DNA from: Thermoplasmata archaeon
GTDB lineage: Archaea > Thermoplasmatota > Thermoplasmata > Thermoplasmatales > Thermoplasmataceae
Length of the DNA: 13,742 nucleotides
Direction of reading: 5' to 3'
NCBI GenBank assembly: GCA_021799315.1
Contig: JAJZAR010000033.1
Span: forward strand, 1 to 13,742
Position 1 is the stretch's first letter. The number at the start of each line of letters is the position of its first letter. The notes beneath the pieces are model-generated. The model made no database searches and was not told the DNA's origin. It saw only the letters and a program-made list of their open reading frames with translations. This document shows, piece by piece, positions 12,712-13,742 of the stretch. The translations under genes were made by a program, and so were the position numbers.

Positions 12712-13742
12712 AACTTTTATTTTCTGCTATTCTCAAAGCTTCCAGTTTCTCCTCCTCTACAAGATTTACACTTTTTCCGGCCCTTTTAGCAACTTCTGGT
12801 TTTGTCTTTACAATCCATCTTGCATACACAATGGCAAAGATCAGATATATCACTGACCCAATTACTGCATCTGAAATGGGAAATACGGGTGGAATCAATG
12901 ACTCATAAAGGACAAACAGGAAAACCCCTGTGGCTATAGAGGGCAGGACATAGTGTTCAGCTACATGCGTAACATTGTGCCATCCGGTATGTTTTTCCTT
13001 CAGTCTGTAAAAGAGGGTTGCGACACTTGTGTTCAATAAAATATGCGTAATTATGAGCCCGAACAGCGCTACGGTTGTGAGAAGGTCAAAGGTTGTGCCC
13101 AGAGAGCTTGAAATTACAGTGCTATCAACATTTTCCGTGAAGAATTTGAATAAAGGCACATTTCTGTAAAAGGCAATGAATATGGTGCTTCCTATTGCTA
13201 GAACCGAAGCTATTGTAGCAATGAATAATAGTGCTTTATGAGGAGTAACATACTTTTCATGAAGTTCAGCGAAGAAATGTGGAAGAACACCATCTCTTCC
13301 CATTGCGAAATATACTCTTCCAGCATTTGATTGCATTGCGACAGAATCAGAAAACGCAGAATTGAAGGCTACCAGAGAAAGCATTACACCGCCTGCCACA
13401 CCTGTATAGGCTGTGGCAACGAGGATTCCTGGTATGTTAGCAGTCGAAAATGAAGACATAAGAGACACACCCCATCCAACGGTTAAGGCATAAGCCACCT
13501 CAGTCAGAACAATACCCACAATAATCAAGCCGAAAACAAGGCTTTTTGTGATTGCTCTGCTATTCGTAACCTCTTCTCCAAGAGGTGCAGAACCACCATA
13601 ACCTATGAAACTTGTCAACCCAAATATCATACCTAACCCCAATCCTGAAAGTGGTCCGCCAACACTGTTGAATATTTTATTATGTGAAAACGGGTTGAAA
13701 ACTGCCAGTGTGTTATCCTTTGCCTCTATTATTATTATGGCG
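12710..13742 (-). CDS. APC-family amino-acid permease, 5'-partial
   Basis: This is a membrane transporter of the amino acid-polyamine-organocation superfamily, probably importing amino acids. The frame is open to the right edge. The residues upstream of the first possible start (TTG at 13642) read NPFSHNKIF then GGPLSGLGLGM, which fit the loop and helix before the family's TM6, so the true start lies outside the window. Numbered from 13642, the hallmark FIGYGGSAPLGEEVTNSR covers 12-29. About seven hydrophobic helices follow (roughly 34-58, 71-95, 136-160, 185-210, 233-250 and 258-276 plus the first), with the cytoplasmic AGRVYFAMGRDGVLP (107-121) after TM8 as in other APC carriers. The C-terminal tail is charged. 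The substrate cannot be read from sequence. With murein-peptide enzymes nearby, amino-acid or peptide uptake is a reasonable but unproven link. The small gene downstream is probably co-transcribed. Confidence 0.83.
   Translation of the reverse strand, partial: AIIIIEAKDNTLAVFNPFSHNKIFNSVGGPLSGLGLGMIFGLTSFIGYGGSAPLGEEVTNSRAITKSLVFGLIIVGIVLTEVAYALTVGWGVSLMSSFSTANIPGILVATAYTGVAGGVMLSLVAFNSAFSDSVAMQSNAGRVYFAMGRDGVLPHFFAELHEKYVTPHKALLFIATIASVLAIGSTIFIAFYRNVPLFKFFTENVDSTVISSSLGTTFDLLTTVALFGLIITHILLNTSVATLFYRLKEKHTGWHNVTHVAEHYVLPSIATGVFLFVLYESLIPPVFPISDAVIGSVIYLIFAIVYARWIVKTKPEVAKRAGKSVNLVEEEKLEALRIAENKS

Noticed and set aside
12374..12856. Plus-strand frame of 160 codons
   Set aside because: It is antisense to the small gene and permease, both supported by motifs or ribosome sites; its cysteine- and phenylalanine-rich text looks non-coding.
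1..13742. CRISPR arrays, tRNA or rRNA genes, insertion sequences
   Set aside because: I read the intergenic stretches and saw no regular repeats, cloverleaf-like sequence, rRNA segment or transposase motif.

Overview
The window looks like a piece of an archaeal chromosome, most likely from a cell-wall-less Thermoplasmata lineage (Thermoplasmatales type). The reasons are: AT-rich intergenic DNA; TATA-like elements centred about 25 nt upstream of several start codons, as expected for leaderless mRNAs; Shine-Dalgarno sites only in front of downstream operon genes; a DUF217-type VapB; an archaeal-style HNH protein; and a sugar-acid dehydratase resembling the gluconate dehydratases of the non-phosphorylative Entner-Doudoroff pathway. 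The lineage is inferred from style only, because no rRNA or other marker is present.

The striking content, from 1 to about 8.9 kb, is a set of enzymes that together would dismantle bacterial peptidoglycan fragments. It comprises an L-Ala-D/L-Glu-type dipeptide epimerase (1-1079, + strand, cut by the window edge), a NagZ-like family 3 beta-N-acetylhexosaminidase (1067-2470, -), an SH3-NlpC/P60 peptidase of YkfC type (4707-5435, -), a diaminopimelate decarboxylase (5585-6856, +), and a two-gene operon of MurQ (MurNAc-6-phosphate etherase) and an S13/PBP4-type D-Ala-D-Ala carboxypeptidase (8865 down to 6934, -). None of the fully visible members shows a signal peptide. The simplest reading is cytoplasmic salvage of imported muropeptides: NagZ removes GlcNAc, the carboxypeptidase trims D-Ala, the NlpC/P60 enzyme splits D-Glu from meso-DAP, the epimerase converts L-Ala-D-Glu to L-Ala-L-Glu, LysA turns meso-DAP into lysine, and MurQ removes lactate from MurNAc-6-P. 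An archaeon without murein would use this to feed on bacteria, not to build a wall.

Interleaved with or next to this set are a gluconate/galactonate dehydratase-like enolase-superfamily enzyme (2549-3706, -), a CocE/NonD-type alpha/beta hydrolase (8966-10603, -) and an aminoglycoside-phosphotransferase-fold kinase (11303-12232, -). The kinase is a candidate for the sugar kinase that MurQ needs. At the right end a small protein of unknown function (12424-12699, -) follows an APC-family amino-acid permease whose 5' end lies outside the window (12710-13742, -).

Two loci show decay. A vapBC toxin-antitoxin pair (4016-4602) has an intact-looking antitoxin frame but a VapC frame broken by two stop codons. 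An archaeal HNH endonuclease-like gene (10795-11292) has an in-frame TGA at codon 19. No tRNA, rRNA, CRISPR array or insertion sequence was seen. The only gap of more than 300 bases is 3707-4015.
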